From assembly GCA_004794655.1 (NCBI GenBank), contig SMMW01000575.1, positions 7,388,501-7,452,500 of the forward strand: a DNA stretch of 64,000 nucleotides, given 5' to 3'. Source of the stretch: Marisa cornuarietis (Eukaryota > Mollusca > Gastropoda > Architaenioglossa > Ampullariidae). The notes beneath the pieces are model-generated. The model saw nothing but the letters and a program-made list of their open reading frames with translations, was not told the DNA's origin and searched no databases. Below, piece after piece: positions 1 to 12,503 of the stretch (positions within the stretch are counted from its first letter, which is position 1; every line of letters begins with the position of its first letter). Made by a program: the position numbers and the translations under genes.

Positions 1-1460
1 CAATATTTCTACTGGCCGCTTAATCAAAACTGTCATCTTAATTTAATTCTTTAACTTATACACATAGACTAATTTAGAGCTTGCCACTATTGTTAAGGAT
101 GTACTGTAGATTACGGGCAATCACCGGACAAAAAAATAGTTTCATAAACATATCCTCATCACTAACAGAAATATTCTAAGCAATGCAATAATAAACACCG
201 TGCTACAATGAATACAAAGACGCAGTGAAGTCATTCAAATGTTCTCACCGTGGTTACAAGCGGCAAAGAAGGGACGTAATAAACACAGCTATGCAGTGGG
301 CAATCTTTTGAGACACTCTTTCTCATAACTCCTGATGTCGACTTAGGCCTTTGCTAAGTGATCCCAACAGTCAAATAAACGGTCTCCCTAGAACTCTAAT
401 CCGGGAACATCAACTCCGCTAGGACGTCGTCCCATGGCTCACGAACGAGATCTCGCGATAGCACACCGGTAGGTGGTAAACAATGCATCGTGTGTGGTGA
501 ATTAACGGTCTGCAACACCCTGCCCCCAATTCCTCCCGTACCCAACCTCCATCTCTCGTTTAGGAGGATAGCGAAGACACAGATACTGCTTGTTGCCAGA
601 GATCAAGTTACTTCTCTGCTTGATCTGTCACAAACGTGACTTTTTCTATGGTTCCGCTTTAATACGCAGCAGCGGTGCAAAATGTCGGTCGAAGGGATAT
701 ATAACGATCATGAGACAATCTAGAATCGAGAAGTTGTACAACAACAGTTTGAAACTCAAGTCATAATAAAGGGTTAATTTAATCGAATATTTGCTGTAAG
801 TGTATGTGAAGCCGTGTACAAGTCTACATCTTTTAGCCTATCCTCACCAACCGAAAGGTTTGATTCATGAGATTACTTCGGAACATCTTCAATAAAACTA
901 ACAGAATTTCTTGATGTTCTAGTCAACAAATGTGTCCTCAAGCCAAATATTTCGTTAAGATGTTTCTTTGTCTATCCTGCACAAAGCCGGATACCACTGC
1001 TAATACTTTGATACAAAACGACTTTCTTAACTGATACTCATTTTTTTTTTCAATATTGCAGGTGTCTCCAGTCAGTGTTCATGCGTCAGCAACATGATTA
1101 AGAGGCTTTAAAAATCAATGGGACGATGTTAATTACAATAGGTTATAGGTTACGAAACATTCATAGTAAACAGTTGCTGTGATAAATTTTGTGTTTGTAT
1201 ACTAAACTGAGATCGTGATCAAGATGAAAGCAATGATATATTAAAACATAATTTTTTATTGCGTATACTTCTTGACAGATATTGAACTCAGTATTGAGGA
1301 CATAGCCCTGAGTTTCTTATGATCTAGTTTTATGGCCTCAAACTCCTTTTAATGTGTACAGTTACTGCATTGGTTAATTTGAAGAAAAAAATGAGTTATT
1401 TTTTTTATTGCAAGGCAATTGTGAACTACCAGTACAATCAATAATTGACAGAGATATAAG
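1..1460. other. AT-rich intergenic stretch, no gene seen
   Basis: No open frame with recognisable protein content, no RNA gene and no clear repeat family was seen on either strand. Short A/T runs are present. Confidence 0.5.
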
Positions 1461-1479
1461 CTGATGCTGAGAGTTAAGA

Positions 1480-1800
1480 AACGAGACCATGTCACTCTTC
1501 TTTGTTTTCTGCAATGGCTACCCATCCATTCTCGCTTTCAGTATAAACAGTCCGTGCTATGTTTGAATTTCTTTGCTGGCTCCTGCCCTGTTTCTCTGAA
1601 CGTCTCATCCCTTACGTCTCAGCCAGACAACTCCGCTCCTCGTCTGACGACCGTCTCCTAACTATTCCTGTCACCAGAACATCTGGTCACAGGATTTTTA
1701 GTTACTGTGCAGCGAAACGATGGAGCTCTCTCCCTTTCCAATATCCGCTACCTACCCACTCTTGAATCCTTTAAATGTGCACTAAAAACACCAGTCCCCA
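1480..1800 (+). mobile_element. 3' end of a non-LTR retrotransposon (LINE) ORF2, decayed
   Basis: The + strand reads, with a frame change near the end, like the last part of a CR1/L2/Rex-type LINE protein. It has a run like RQLRSSSDDRLL, then an R-x-G-x-R-x-FS-Y-x-A-x-x-x-W-x-SLP pattern, and in another frame LESFKCALKT. This order is usual at the C-terminus of these reverse transcriptases. No reverse transcriptase core lies upstream, so this is a 5'-truncated, frameshifted fossil. The family assignment is from memory of the conserved tail. Confidence 0.6.
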
Positions 1801-2454
1801 CAATGCTAGTCCTTTTTAAAACCCTTCCCCTCTTTTCCGCTTATTGCTACTTACCTGCTTGTCTTTCTTTTGCTAAATCATGATACTCTCAATCCTTGTT
1901 ACTTGGATCCTCTTTACGATTTTTGTATTTGTCACTATTCATGGTCGGTAATGTTGTTTATTCTTCCGTCATTCATATGTTGTTTGTTTGATCGTCTGTC
2001 TCTCGTATGTTGCTCATGTCTTATTCTTGTTCTTAAGCGATAAATTTTGCTTTTATTATTATAGGCTCAGAGGCTGAGTACAAAGACTGAGAAGGACTCC
2101 TTTCTTAGTTACCCAGCCCTCGCTAAGTGCTACATATAGAACAGCTGCGCGCTCGAAAATTGTACTAAGAGGTGACGTCAACCTTTCACGCCCCCTGACG
2201 TAACAGTGACGCACAGATATATCTGACATCATTTAAACTCATCAACATCCCCGACCCCTTCGGGGGGTGGAAAAAAAAGACTCGGTCATCTATGTATGTA
2301 TCGATATATATCTCTTTCAAAGACAATGTCCACAGACAACGGTCTTCCAAGCTTTCCAGCGTCTTCTGCATGCACAGCCCACATCAAGGATGGTGCAGGA
2401 TATTCGGCGAGAACAAACCGATTTTCTCACGCAGCAAATGCAGTCTAAAAGCAA
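1801..2454. other. LINE 3' flank and 5' flank of the first GPCR-like gene
   Basis: T-rich sequence follows the LINE fragment. About 2040-2450 probably holds the untranslated leader or promoter of the receptor that starts at 2455. No TATA box or upstream coding exon could be assigned with confidence. Confidence 0.3.
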
Positions 2455-3725
2455 ATGGCTTTTAAGGCGATCAAAGACATCACAGGCAACGAAATATTGC
2501 TTATGACTTTTTCGGGCCTTCTGACCCTGGTGGCAGTGGTGGCCAACATGATGATCATCATCTATTACTACGCCAAGAATTTGCTAAGTCATGTCCACAG
2601 CTCCCTCATTTTTAACCTGGCGGTGTGCAACCTCCTACTGGCAATCTGTCTTTTCAGCCTCCACATACACGTTATGGCGATAGGGGACGATTCAATGTGC
2701 CTCCCGCTGGTCAGTAGCCTGGGTGCTCTGCAGCTGGAACAGTCTCTTCTCCTCTTCCTCATCATATGGGACCGCGTTGTGCTCGTCAAACAAGGCAATC
2801 TATACCAAAGAAAACTCTCCATACCATGGATCACCATCCAGGTAAACAAACGTCTACACATGCTCAGTGCAAGAGTCGATATCAGGCATTTTTTTAAAAC
2901 GTAGAAGCAACAATATTCTCGTTTTCAGTAGAACTATCAACAAGAAACACTTTGCTCTAACTGCTAGTTTTAAGGCAGTTTAATTAATGGTTTATTTTCC
3001 GTTATCATTATTTTTCTCGGTTTCTCTCTCTGGTTGCGCGCTAAACCCCTTGTGAGCTGTGGTCACTAGTTCGTGGTCGTCTCTGAGAGCTCACACAGTG
3101 TAATAAACCACATTTTGCGGGGTTTGCAAGCCATGAGATTGGCGTCGTGGTAAGAGGAAAGATGATTTATAATTGATGTCGATGGGAGACGATGACTCAC
3201 GAATTTTTGATCAAGCTCCTTCTGATTACATGTGCAGGGATAAGGCCAGAGCGTTTACTGAAACTGTTCGTGAACAAAAAGACGCATAGGGACCTTCTTA
3301 TCCACTGCCTTACCCAAATGTTCTTGTTCTTCTCTGAGTAAAATGAGTGCGGTGGCCACGTGCCGTTTTTCCTCATCCATATTGCTTTCATCAATAATGC
3401 TCTGGTCGCTTTTGTGACCATGCATGGTTGTGGATTTAGAAATTGTCGAAAATCTTCACCTGTTGCACTCAATAGACCTATTTAAAGTCAGTTCGTGTAT
3501 ACTGTAGCCAGCAATCTACGAGGAAAATGGCAGCCTTCTCCCTCCTTATTCGAGCATCGATATTTGTGTTCGCCACATGGCTTCCGTTTCTCTGAAAGTC
3601 GCATATAATATGTTCACAACACTCGGATTGGGGTTTCTGATATTTGTTATCTACTTTTCTTTACGGGATTTAATGTATGTGTAGGAAAATCTCGGGGTGA
3701 AGGATGTTAAATCGTGCGTGCGTGC

Positions 3726-3768
<43 letters not shown>

Positions 3769-4266
3769 TGAGAGAGCGCTTGAGAGTCTGTGTGTGTTTG
3801 GGAAGGGGAAGGATGTTTCCCCCGAGAATGCTGACGTTCAATCAGCACGAGCTTCACAGTTGATTGGCGTGGTGATACGCCAAAAGCACCGTAGTGGTTA
3901 GTGCGCTTGACTGCTTAGCAAGAAAGGTCACTGGTTCAGGTCTTACTCGGACATATGGCTGGAAAACTCCACCTGCCCACCCGACAGTTCTGCAGGAACT
4001 GCCAACGGGTACCATAAAAAATGAAGATGGCTCTTCCTGCCAAATGCTGTGCCGTTCCCTAGCCAAAGTGAATCACGTTTGCTAAACTCTAAGGCCTCTT
4101 AACCTTTTTCTTCAAAGCGAAAACAAACCACTGATCGAGCCAATTGTTTTAATTTCTGTAACATTGAAATCATCTTACTCTTTTAACATTCACCTTTGAG
4201 ATACCAAACATGGAGGTACCAAATGCAAATGTTTTCGACTTGAAATTGCCTTTCTTGAGCAACATC

Positions 4267-4320
<54 letters not shown>

Positions 4321-5753
4321 TATATTTTAAAATGTCTTCTAGACTTTTACTGATTTCTCTATGGTCCATTAGTCACATATCCAATTCCATGCACTTTGAT
4401 GAATGTTATTCAAACTCAAAGTCTATTTTGTTCTGAAGGCTTAGCAGTTTTGTATCACTAAGTATACATATTATATCCATACATACATGTGCGTATATAC
4501 GTATGTTTTCCATACTATGATAATGTCCCATCGTGCGTACTCTTATTTCTTGAGACGGTCCTATAAGATGTAACTTTTCAAGGAGTTGGAAAACACACGT
4601 GAAGTGCTTACTTTTCCATTATCATGATTGCACCTCCCCCCGCTCTCATACCGAAGCTCATTGTTCACTGGGCCATCTTCTGCTCCTTCCAGATTCTAAT
4701 GGCGCCCAGCATACTATGTTACAGGTCGTTCTCACCTGGTTTATCTCCATTGGATTAGGTCTTCTCGATGCCCTCGTCGTCAAAACCAGTGCCAGCAAAT
4801 CCAACAAATACTGCCTCTACCAAAAAACAGTCGTCGACTTCGTGTACGCCATCATCATCTTGATACTCCTGTTGTGTCTGGCTCTAAGTATCCACCTGGG
4901 GGTGATGATCAGAAATCTGCGGACCTCCTCCTTCACAGAACCACCGGGTCTCCGGAAATTGTCCACCTCCATCAAAGCCCGTGATGACATCAAGTGGAAT
5001 GATTCTCTGGTGTTAGAGCTGAAGGAGCTCAAGAGGCCAGACAGCCCGAACCTCCAGGAGCAGCAAGTCGTCCTTGGAAACCAGCCAGTTGATGCTGGTG
5101 TGGAGCCGGAAACCCCGAGGAAAGCTGAGAACCAAATCAGGTTGTCACTGGCGAGCCGTAAGTCCTCCTGTGGAGTGTTGCGACCCGGCATCGTCGCACC
5201 CCTCACGGTTCCGGAGAATGAACCCGCTGGCGAAGGAGACAACGCAGAGCAGATCAAGACTGACTATTTCCATCCCCACACCAAGGAAGCGCAGAATGGG
5301 CAAAAGGATCACTTGGCTCCCTTGACGGGTGATCTGGAAACTCCCAACTCGTCCATGGTTTCTGTGGAGGGGGCTCGTAACAAAACATTCCGATCCATTT
5401 TCCCCGTCAAGTTCAAAGGGGGCCACACTGAAGACAGCAGCAGCAATCCGGCTGTAACCAAAGGGAGATGGCCCATGCGGCCCGAACAGTCCTTGCTGCC
5501 GACGCTCCTGCGGCGGGCGACCACTTCGGGGCAGCGGGAAGTATATGGGGTCTTGGAAATAGGCTTGCTGATCCTCGTGCAAATGATCTTTGTCATGCCA
5601 AAGTCACTCAACGCCGTGCTGCTCTCTGCCGGCATCGACCAGGAGCCCAGTATCAATTTCTACATTCAGTGGCTTGTCTTCGGATCCGTCATCGTCATCG
5701 CTTGCTTATATGCCCCTAGCACTTTCTGCTGTCCTTCGCATAAGAAGAACTAG
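2455..5753 (+). CDS. Divergent class A (rhodopsin-like) GPCR-like protein, two exons
   Basis: Exons are 2455-2841 and 4725-5753. Both splice sites fall between codons (cag|gtaaac and acag|gtcgtt), giving 471 residues. The predicted order is TM1 about 14-39 with N31 at the usual Asn, TM2 51-72, TM3 82-109, TM4 122-143, TM5 166-190, a very long third cytoplasmic loop of about 200 residues, TM6 404-428, TM7 441-461. Cys82 and Cys159 could form the usual TM3-loop disulphide. Key class A residues are changed: TM2 Asp is Asn59, DRY is Trp-Asp-Arg (105-107), and TM7 lacks NPxxY. The role is presumably plasma-membrane signalling with unknown ligand. A non-canonical receptor or decayed paralogue is possible, but two long open exons argue for a live gene. 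The start is the first ATG before TM1. Confidence 0.7.
3730..3767. repeat. (TG)n microsatellite in the GPCR-like gene intron
   Basis: An uninterrupted TG run flanked by GCGT repeats and GA dinucleotides. Short open frames across it are artefacts. Confidence 0.95.
3885..4080 (+). mobile_element. Probable tRNA-derived SINE in the GPCR-like gene intron
   Basis: The sequence from about 3887 reads caccgtagtggttagtgcgc, a good RNA polymerase III A box. About 40 bases on there is ggttcaggtct, a B-box-like motif. A non-tRNA body follows. The right end and target duplication are not clear. Confidence 0.45.
4265..4318. repeat. (GAT)n trinucleotide microsatellite
   Basis: About 18 near-perfect GAT units within the intron of the first GPCR-like gene. 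Confidence 0.95.
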
Positions 5754-5759
5754 CAAGGT

Positions 5760-7260
5760 GGCGTCAACAACTTTAGATATCCCTTCTCCCGTCTCTTTCC
5801 GACTCCGGACGTGAAAGGTTGCTGTACCAATGATAATGATGAGGAGGAGGATATCACCTACCACTGACAATGAGTAAGTCGGGATCTCCAGTTTCAATGG
5901 CAAGAGTTGAAGATGGTACAAGTAAGGTTCTCCAGATTCCATTAATTCCCGAAGAGGTTAAAATACGAAATGACACGTTATACCGTGCTGCAGGTAAGAC
6001 ATCTGAAATTTGCTACAAGAAATTTCTAATTGGATAGATCATGATTTCTGCATGTTTCAGTGACAAGCTGATGATGACGACGATGACGCAAATAATGTTC
6101 CTTGGAAATGTCAACTTCGTATAAAAATTTCCTTACATGGAAAATCTGGAACTGATGACCAACTGCAAAACCCACATATAAGAAAATATTGTCGACAAGA
6201 AGTGTTGAACTCATAGAACGACGAATGCTGCAAAAAATGACCCGCAGCTGACAAGTCTGAGAAACTATAATAAGCAGATGGTTTCAGTGATATTGTTGGT
6301 TCATAATTTGCTGCAGCCGGTGTCTCAACTCGTCTACTGCTCGAAGTACCGCTGAAGAAGCCCAGGGAAAGAGGGTACAGCGCACACAGGACCATTGGCG
6401 GCTTGTATTAAGGTGTGCCGGCAACCTCGAGTATCCTTCTCGCCATGGTACTAGCGCGCACTAAATTTCATCTCGAAGACATTCTACAACTTTCCTTCCT
6501 TCCTATCCCCATCTCTCCAATTTTCCAGTCGAATCGGAACTGTAATGGTCGGAAAGATATAGTACAGATTGAATGAATGCAAAGGGAATACCGACGTCTT
6601 TCCATGTTCGTATACCTACCATTGGTGATTAGAATGTGTTATGTTTTAAGACTGATGAGTTTCCGTTTTGTTTTCATCTTTTAGCATTGCTTGAAAAGTA
6701 ATGTTTAGTTCTAAGACTGGGCAAAAGCCATCAAGGCAATAGACGCCAACAGTTCACTGCCGACTGCAAATATAAGAAAACGGAGTATCTTGTTTCTTAA
6801 GAGGATTACATGTGAAGTCAACTGACAATGGCGAGAAACTGGCAGAACAACAATAATAAAAAAAACTGATGATAGCAAGCAACCGAGTAACATGAGTTAG
6901 TGGAAATGCACAAGGTGTGTTGTTAGATAAATACAGACACATAAACGGCACTTTTATTCTTTTAAAACATCATCTTTGTTTGAATAGGGCCTTCTGGCAC
7001 GCATGACAACAACCCAGACAGAACATGTTCAGACATCAGTGCAGCCATACACACCATAAATAACATGTTTTTGTTCTCTCTCTCACACACACACACACAC
7101 ATACACACGGCCATATGCTGACAAAGCCACGCTAAATTCTTCCATCTGTTTAAGCTAGCCATCAGTTTATGATGTGGTCGTTAACAATTAGTCTTTGAAA
7201 CCATGAAAAAGTAGTTGTTTTTCAAAATGTCGCAATCAAACAAATCCTCCTACCTTTGCA
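5760..7260. other. Downstream region between two convergent genes
   Basis: This holds the 3' untranslated sequence of the receptor on the left and of the ankyrin gene (read leftward) on the right, plus a short CA run at 7085-7108. No protein-like open frame was recognised. Confidence 0.4.
6953..6958 (-). promoter_or_regulatory. Candidate polyadenylation signal of the ankyrin-repeat gene
   Basis: AATAAA on the minus strand, about 315 bases after the ankyrin stop codon. It is the first clean hexamer noticed there. Confidence 0.35.
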
Positions 7261-7271
7261 CTCTGCAAGAC

Positions 7272-7539
7272 TTAGACTAGATTGTTACATTTTTGAAACA
7301 GTTCTAGCATTGCTTCATCCTCATTGTCCTTTGCATCCTGGACGATGCTCACTCCTTCCTTATTGGGAATAGATTTTTCTGCCCCTGCCCTAAGAAGTAC
7401 TTTGCAGACATCGTCGCTGGAGTTGCTGTAGGCATGCCACAATGCTGACCACCCATCATCGTCTTGCATGTTTAAGTTGCATCCATGCTAAACAGGCACA
7501 CAGAGAATGTGATCACAAATGTGTTCAAACTGTGTGTGT

Positions 7540-7575
<36 letters not shown>

Positions 7576-10500
7576 ATATGCATCTGACTGTGTGGGAGGA
7601 GCGGGTAGCTGGATTGGGGGGATGGGTAGGCATGGCCATACCCTTTTTATATCCATGCATCTACACATTCCTTCTTTAACCATCTAAGCATATTTTATAT
7701 AAATTATTCTTTTGGGATTATGTGTAAATAGATGTGTGTCTAAATCCTTGTATGCTGGAAGTTTTTTTTAACATATAATCTTACACATATTATCTTTGTA
7801 CACAAGTGTGTGTGTGTGTGTGCACGCATTCTTAAGTGAGTGACTGAGTGGTGCTAAGTGAAGTAGGTTTGGGGTTTGTGGTTGGGTTGAATGAGTGGAT
7901 AAGGACTGGTTTGGTGACAAACCTTTATCAGAATAGTAACTGCTTGAAGATGCTCATTAGCAGCTGCTGCTATGAGGGGCGTACAGCCCCCTTCTTGCAT
8001 GCACACATAGTTAGCATCCGCTCCAGCAGACAACAGAACTTTCATTGCATCATCCTGCCCCTGCTTGGCACATAGGTACAGTGCAGTGTGACCTTGACTG
8101 TTTGGAAGGTTTACATCTGCTCCACCTTTAAGTAAAAACTTATGAAAATGATACAATGACTAAAGAATTTACTTATGCAAAGTGAAATGAATGCTAGTTT
8201 GTAGCTGTCTTGTAAAGAAAGCTCTGTAATAACATTTTCTAATTTGATTGTTGCACAAAGTTAGTAATCAACCCCTTTATTCAGCACAAAAATGTATCAC
8301 ATTAAAAATGGCAGCATACAGTTGTCATGCTTAACAAAGTATCAATGAAAACCATGAACTAGTTAATAAGCTGCAGCAACATGCACACGAGCATGCGCAC
8401 GCACACACGCACACACACACATACCTCTTAAAGTTCTACAGTGGGGTGAAATGTTTGAAAAGGCAGTGCTTCGAAAGAGATCAGCATCATCCATATTAGT
8501 ATATATTTAAGCTGTCAGTGGGAATGCTGGGACAATATGTTAACTAGGCATCTCTCTCATGTAACATCACATTACAAGTTTGACCTCTTGTTATATATGG
8601 TTATGTGTGTAGGTTTGTATCATGTGATCTCAAATCACCAGTTTGACCTCATGTTGTGTGTGGTGATGTGTGTAAATGCATATCACATGAATGAAAGTGG
8701 GGTATCCACCCAGATTTTAGCAAATAGTACGTTGCACCAAGCTTCAGGCAGTGATTAGAAATAAAAATTACACCCCACTATAGATTCTTTTATGTATTGC
8801 TAAACATTATACACATGAACAGTTATGTACCTCCATATAATTCACCCATACAACCTCATTGTTTCTCCCACCCCTAACTACTCAAACCAACAAAACATCT
8901 GTCAGAAAGAGAATGATAAGAGTCGAAAATAATAAGCAAGTTTATGTGAGGAAGAAACAACCACACAGCAGTGTATATAAATATACATATATGTAGCAGT
9001 ATATGTACTCTGCGTACTCATATTAAGCACTTGCTACTGTGTCCACAAATAAATGATACCCAGAACACAAAATAAAGTTTATGCATTGACTCCCTTAAAC
9101 CTTACAAAAGAAAAAGAAAAAAATGAAGTCCTACTCTATCTCTGCATAAAACAGAGGGTTTCACTTGCCTTTCAAAAGAATATTTAGCAGTTCTAAAGAA
9201 CCTTGAGTGGCTGCATAGGTCAGTGGTGTTTCGCCACAGGATAGTGTTAGATTACTTGACAAACCTTTCTGAAGCAAAACTCTCATGACCTAGAAAAGAA
9301 ATTGACTTTTTCTATTTCCTCTAACAATAATAATGTTGCAGATTTATATAGCACATTCCTCTACTGTACTGTAGATTCAATGCACTTTAAAAACATTTTT
9401 GGAATACAAAACACTGAAACCAGACATTCAAACTGATGGAAAATGTATAAAATGCACATACTGATGACACAGACCAAAACATACCAGCAAGAAACCGGCT
9501 ACAGACACCAAAACAGACATAAACGGTGGAAAAATCTGTGCATGAAGCATGCCAGGGGTTCGGCATAGGAAAGGACTGGTAGACTGCAAGTGGGAAAAGA
9601 TGAATTCGAGAAGAGATCTGTTCAGATATCTGACGAGGTAGTGCAGAAAACCCATAAAAAAATACAGAGCAGTCATATTATACACTATCTTGAAACCAGA
9701 GACCTGCACATCTCTGAAGACTCTGAGCGGTAACATGTTCTAATATATAAACTGGTTGGGTTTTTTTTCCATTTCTGATCTCAGCAACCATGTGAATCAG
9801 TATCTTTTTAGCGATCTTATTATTAATGATAGGATACTAACATAGAAAGAACTAATGCAAAGAAGAAATAAATTAACAAAAATGAATGAAAATGGTTAAT
9901 TAATATATAATAAGTGCTTGTGTAAGTGAGCATGGATGTTTTGTGCTGAAATGACTACAAAGGATTTATTAAAGGAAGATCATTAAAAGCTATCGCAACT
10001 CTTTGACTTCTCTGTCACTGGCATTTTAAAATGATTCTTTACATTGTGTTAAAAAAAATCTTTTACCTTGTTTTGTTTTTTCATTATTGCCTCTTCAAAT
10101 GGCGACTTAGAATTTTTGTCATGGAGATGGTAGTCACATCCTTTCTCTAGCAGAAATATTGCCATGTCCTGACTTCCTTTAAAAACAATGCATTACTGTT
10201 GTAGCTTAATTTTGTTTGCACTCTTCAATGCACTAAATTCATAGTAGTAGAGAGCTGTAGCATTATTGTTCATTGTTATAGGATAAAGCATATTTTAGGA
10301 CTGAAAATGAAAACAATGTCCAGCATATCAGCACATGGAGGTAGTGCAAGCTACGTTGACAGCCCTTTTAGACACCTCTTGTCATAGTCTTCCACGAAGC
10401 TAAGGGAAATTATTTTGTATTAGTGTACTAACATCCCACTGTCATTATATCATCAAACAGTCTTGCACAAATCTATGTCATACTCACTTCCATCCATTAA

Positions 10501-11029
10501 CCCATCCCATCTTCACACCATCTATCGATACAAATAACTATCCCGATGTATTATGGCACATTTTAGCCAAAATATTAGCTTTTGGTGTCTTCAAAAGACA
10601 TAAACTTAAACTTATAATGTACAAATTAGTTTAGCCTAGAATTAAGCTCTTTCTCAGATGTCTTGGATTAGACAACTATTATAGTGGCCAAGGTTAATTG
10701 TATATTGTGATATCCAGGATTGTGCATTCAGTGGCATTCTGGTAAAAGATGGTCCCAAGTCTATAGCACTTCATCCAACACCCCCTCCCCAATGATTAAA
10801 GTGCTGGCTGACATTTGACAATTTTTTATATAAACAAAATCTGTATCTAGACCATAAATAATTACCAAGATCAAAAGGATCTTTGATTACCAGTTTCTAT
10901 AGCCAACTGAAGGGGAGTCCACCCATAAAACAGACAGTTGATATCAGTGCCATTTGCTAAGATACTTTCAACAGCTGCTGTATCGCCCTTTCTTACAGCT
11001 ATATGCAGTTCTTGCTCTTGATTTCCCAT
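7272..11029 (-). CDS. Ankyrin-repeat protein, five coding exons, 262 aa
   Basis: Exons in gene order are 11029-10891, 10176-10067, 9289-9169, 8125-7923 and 7487-7272. All junctions keep phase and the total is 789 nt. The ATG at 11029 gives an N-terminus MGNQEQELHIAV. The protein is essentially one stack of about seven ankyrin repeats (roughly residues 6-238), seen as TPLxxA, LLxxGAD and D-x-D-G-W-x-A-L motifs, with a short acidic tail and no other domain, signal peptide or membrane segment. It is probably a cytosolic adaptor that binds protein partners; which partner cannot be said. The third intron starts with GC (AAAG|GCAAGT), a known minor donor type. A 5' untranslated exon may end near 11574 (AAAG|GTGAGTG). 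The family is not recognised beyond the repeats. Confidence 0.85.
7531..7571. repeat. (TG)n microsatellite in the last ankyrin-gene intron
   Basis: A TG run with one interruption just outside the last coding exon. Confidence 0.9.
9325..9398 (-). repeat. Retroelement 3'-tail-like fragment
   Basis: Reads on the minus strand as a short body with 'gtgctatataaatc' ending in a (ATT)n-type run. This pattern is typical of SINE/LINE 3' tails and resembles the stretch at 25550-25640. Confidence 0.35.
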
Positions 11030-11059
11030 GTTGAAATCTGTTAAATTTCTCAAATAATA

Positions 11060-12165
11060 AAGAAATAAAGTATTAAAGAAATATTAACTTAAATGAATTG
11101 TTGTGGAAACTATAATTAAATGCAAACAAACTATTGACTCCTTTAGTGGAATAATAAAAACGCACATAAATCTAGTCACAAGTTTAAGCTAAATGCCATG
11201 CTTGACTTTTATGCCATGCTTTTACAATATTTCGTGACCATACTTTTTTTAAAACTCAAACTTCACACTTATTTAAACAAAGTTATTGAGTCAAGTTCTA
11301 CTCACTCAAAACTCAGATTTAGTATCCATATAGGCACTGAAAGTCATCTAATAAAAGATTTTAAGCAACTCTTTTTAAGAGCTGTAAAAGGCGAAATTCA
11401 GATATCACTCCTCATAAGCTTGATCTAATTGCTGCGCATGAGGAACTGAAAAATATCTTTAGATGAAAACTTTCCTAACTAAACACAAAAGTAGCAAAAA
11501 CATGCATCTGATCCAAAAGAAACATTAAAACAAAACTAGTTAACCAGATATTATTAAAAGGCAAACACTCACCTTTTAACTTCCTGTAAAACTTATGGTA
11601 ACAATAGCAAGATTATATTTACTCAGTTTTAAACAAATTTGATTTCCTCCTGAAAGCGTTTCTAACGACTGGCTTGGTTAGCGTCCTCGGGGAAGCTACT
11701 CTCTTCCATCGAATAACTTATCTCCCATTCCTGCTTTTGTAACATCATTCGAAAAGGGTAAATGATATTTTTAGAAACAAATTTCAATAAAGATTTAGTG
11801 TTGAAAACCTAGCATATCGGCATCAGTGAGTATTTTATGAAGGCCTAATGTTAAATTCTTGCTTAATTGCTGCTGATAAGTGCAAAGCCAGTAAGTTAAA
11901 CAACTGTGTAGAGCACCCTTAAAAGACCAACGCCTCATAGTCTAAACTTATAAATGCGACTTCATATTTTGTAAAGATTTAGTTTCTTGCCTCTCCGTTG
12001 TAGGTTCCTAATATGAGACCTGTAAAGGTTACTAGAGGTATAAGGGGAAAACACGGTTTCGATTTCCTTTGAAACGAACGAAAAAGATGGTTCACTCTTG
12101 TCACTGGTCAGAAAAATATATTGGGATGGGTAAATACTTCTTTCACGAACAGAAGAAAAAAACAT
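11060..12165. other. Region upstream of the ankyrin gene, between it and tRNA-Asp
   Basis: AT-rich. A strong minus-strand splice donor near 11574 suggests a non-coding first exon of the ankyrin gene at roughly 11574-11750. No other gene-like content was seen. Confidence 0.35.
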
Positions 12166-12169
12166 GCCT

Positions 12170-12241
12170 CTCCCCGGCGGGGAATTGAACCCCGGTCTCC
12201 CGCGTGACAGGCGGGGATACTAACCACTATACTACCGAGGA
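12170..12241 (-). tRNA. tRNA-Asp (anticodon GTC)
   Basis: The minus strand begins TCCTCGGTAGTATAGTGGTT, contains the anticodon arm CCTGTCACGCGGG and the T arm GGGGTTCAATTCCCC, and ends CCGGGGAG. All four arms pair. It has 72 bases without CCA, as in other animal tRNA-Asp genes, and closely matches the animal consensus. Internal A and B boxes serve as the promoter. It lies between the divergent ankyrin and NDK genes. Confidence 0.96.
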
Positions 12242-12411
12242 CAGCTACGAATTCGCAATTCATTTATAGTATATATTCTAATCAGGCTTAGCAACATACC
12301 TTAACAAAGTAATGAAATTGCTAACTACAAGTTAAATCCCTTTAATTAACAAATACAAACTGACAAATCTAACCATTTTTTTATGCGATTTATCACAAGC
12401 ATCAATTATGT

Positions 12412-12417
12412 CACGTG
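12412..12417. promoter_or_regulatory. E-box (CACGTG) upstream of NDK
   Basis: The palindrome TCACGTGA lies about 90 bases before the NDK start codon, in a C/T-rich stretch that probably contains the transcription start. This is a motif match only. Confidence 0.3.
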
Positions 12418-12503
12418 ACCTCTCACCTTACCCCCTAGCCTCGGCCTCTCCTTCAGGACGCATGGTTGCGACTCTTCTGTCCGTCTTATCCACATTCACC
12501 AAA

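Noticed and set aside
12408..12503. Upstream in-frame ATG of NDK as an N-terminal targeting extension
   Set aside because: The extension lacks a basic amphipathic pattern, and the standard cytosolic start MSQNYERTF follows. It is more likely 5' untranslated sequence, though a mitochondrial form is not excluded.
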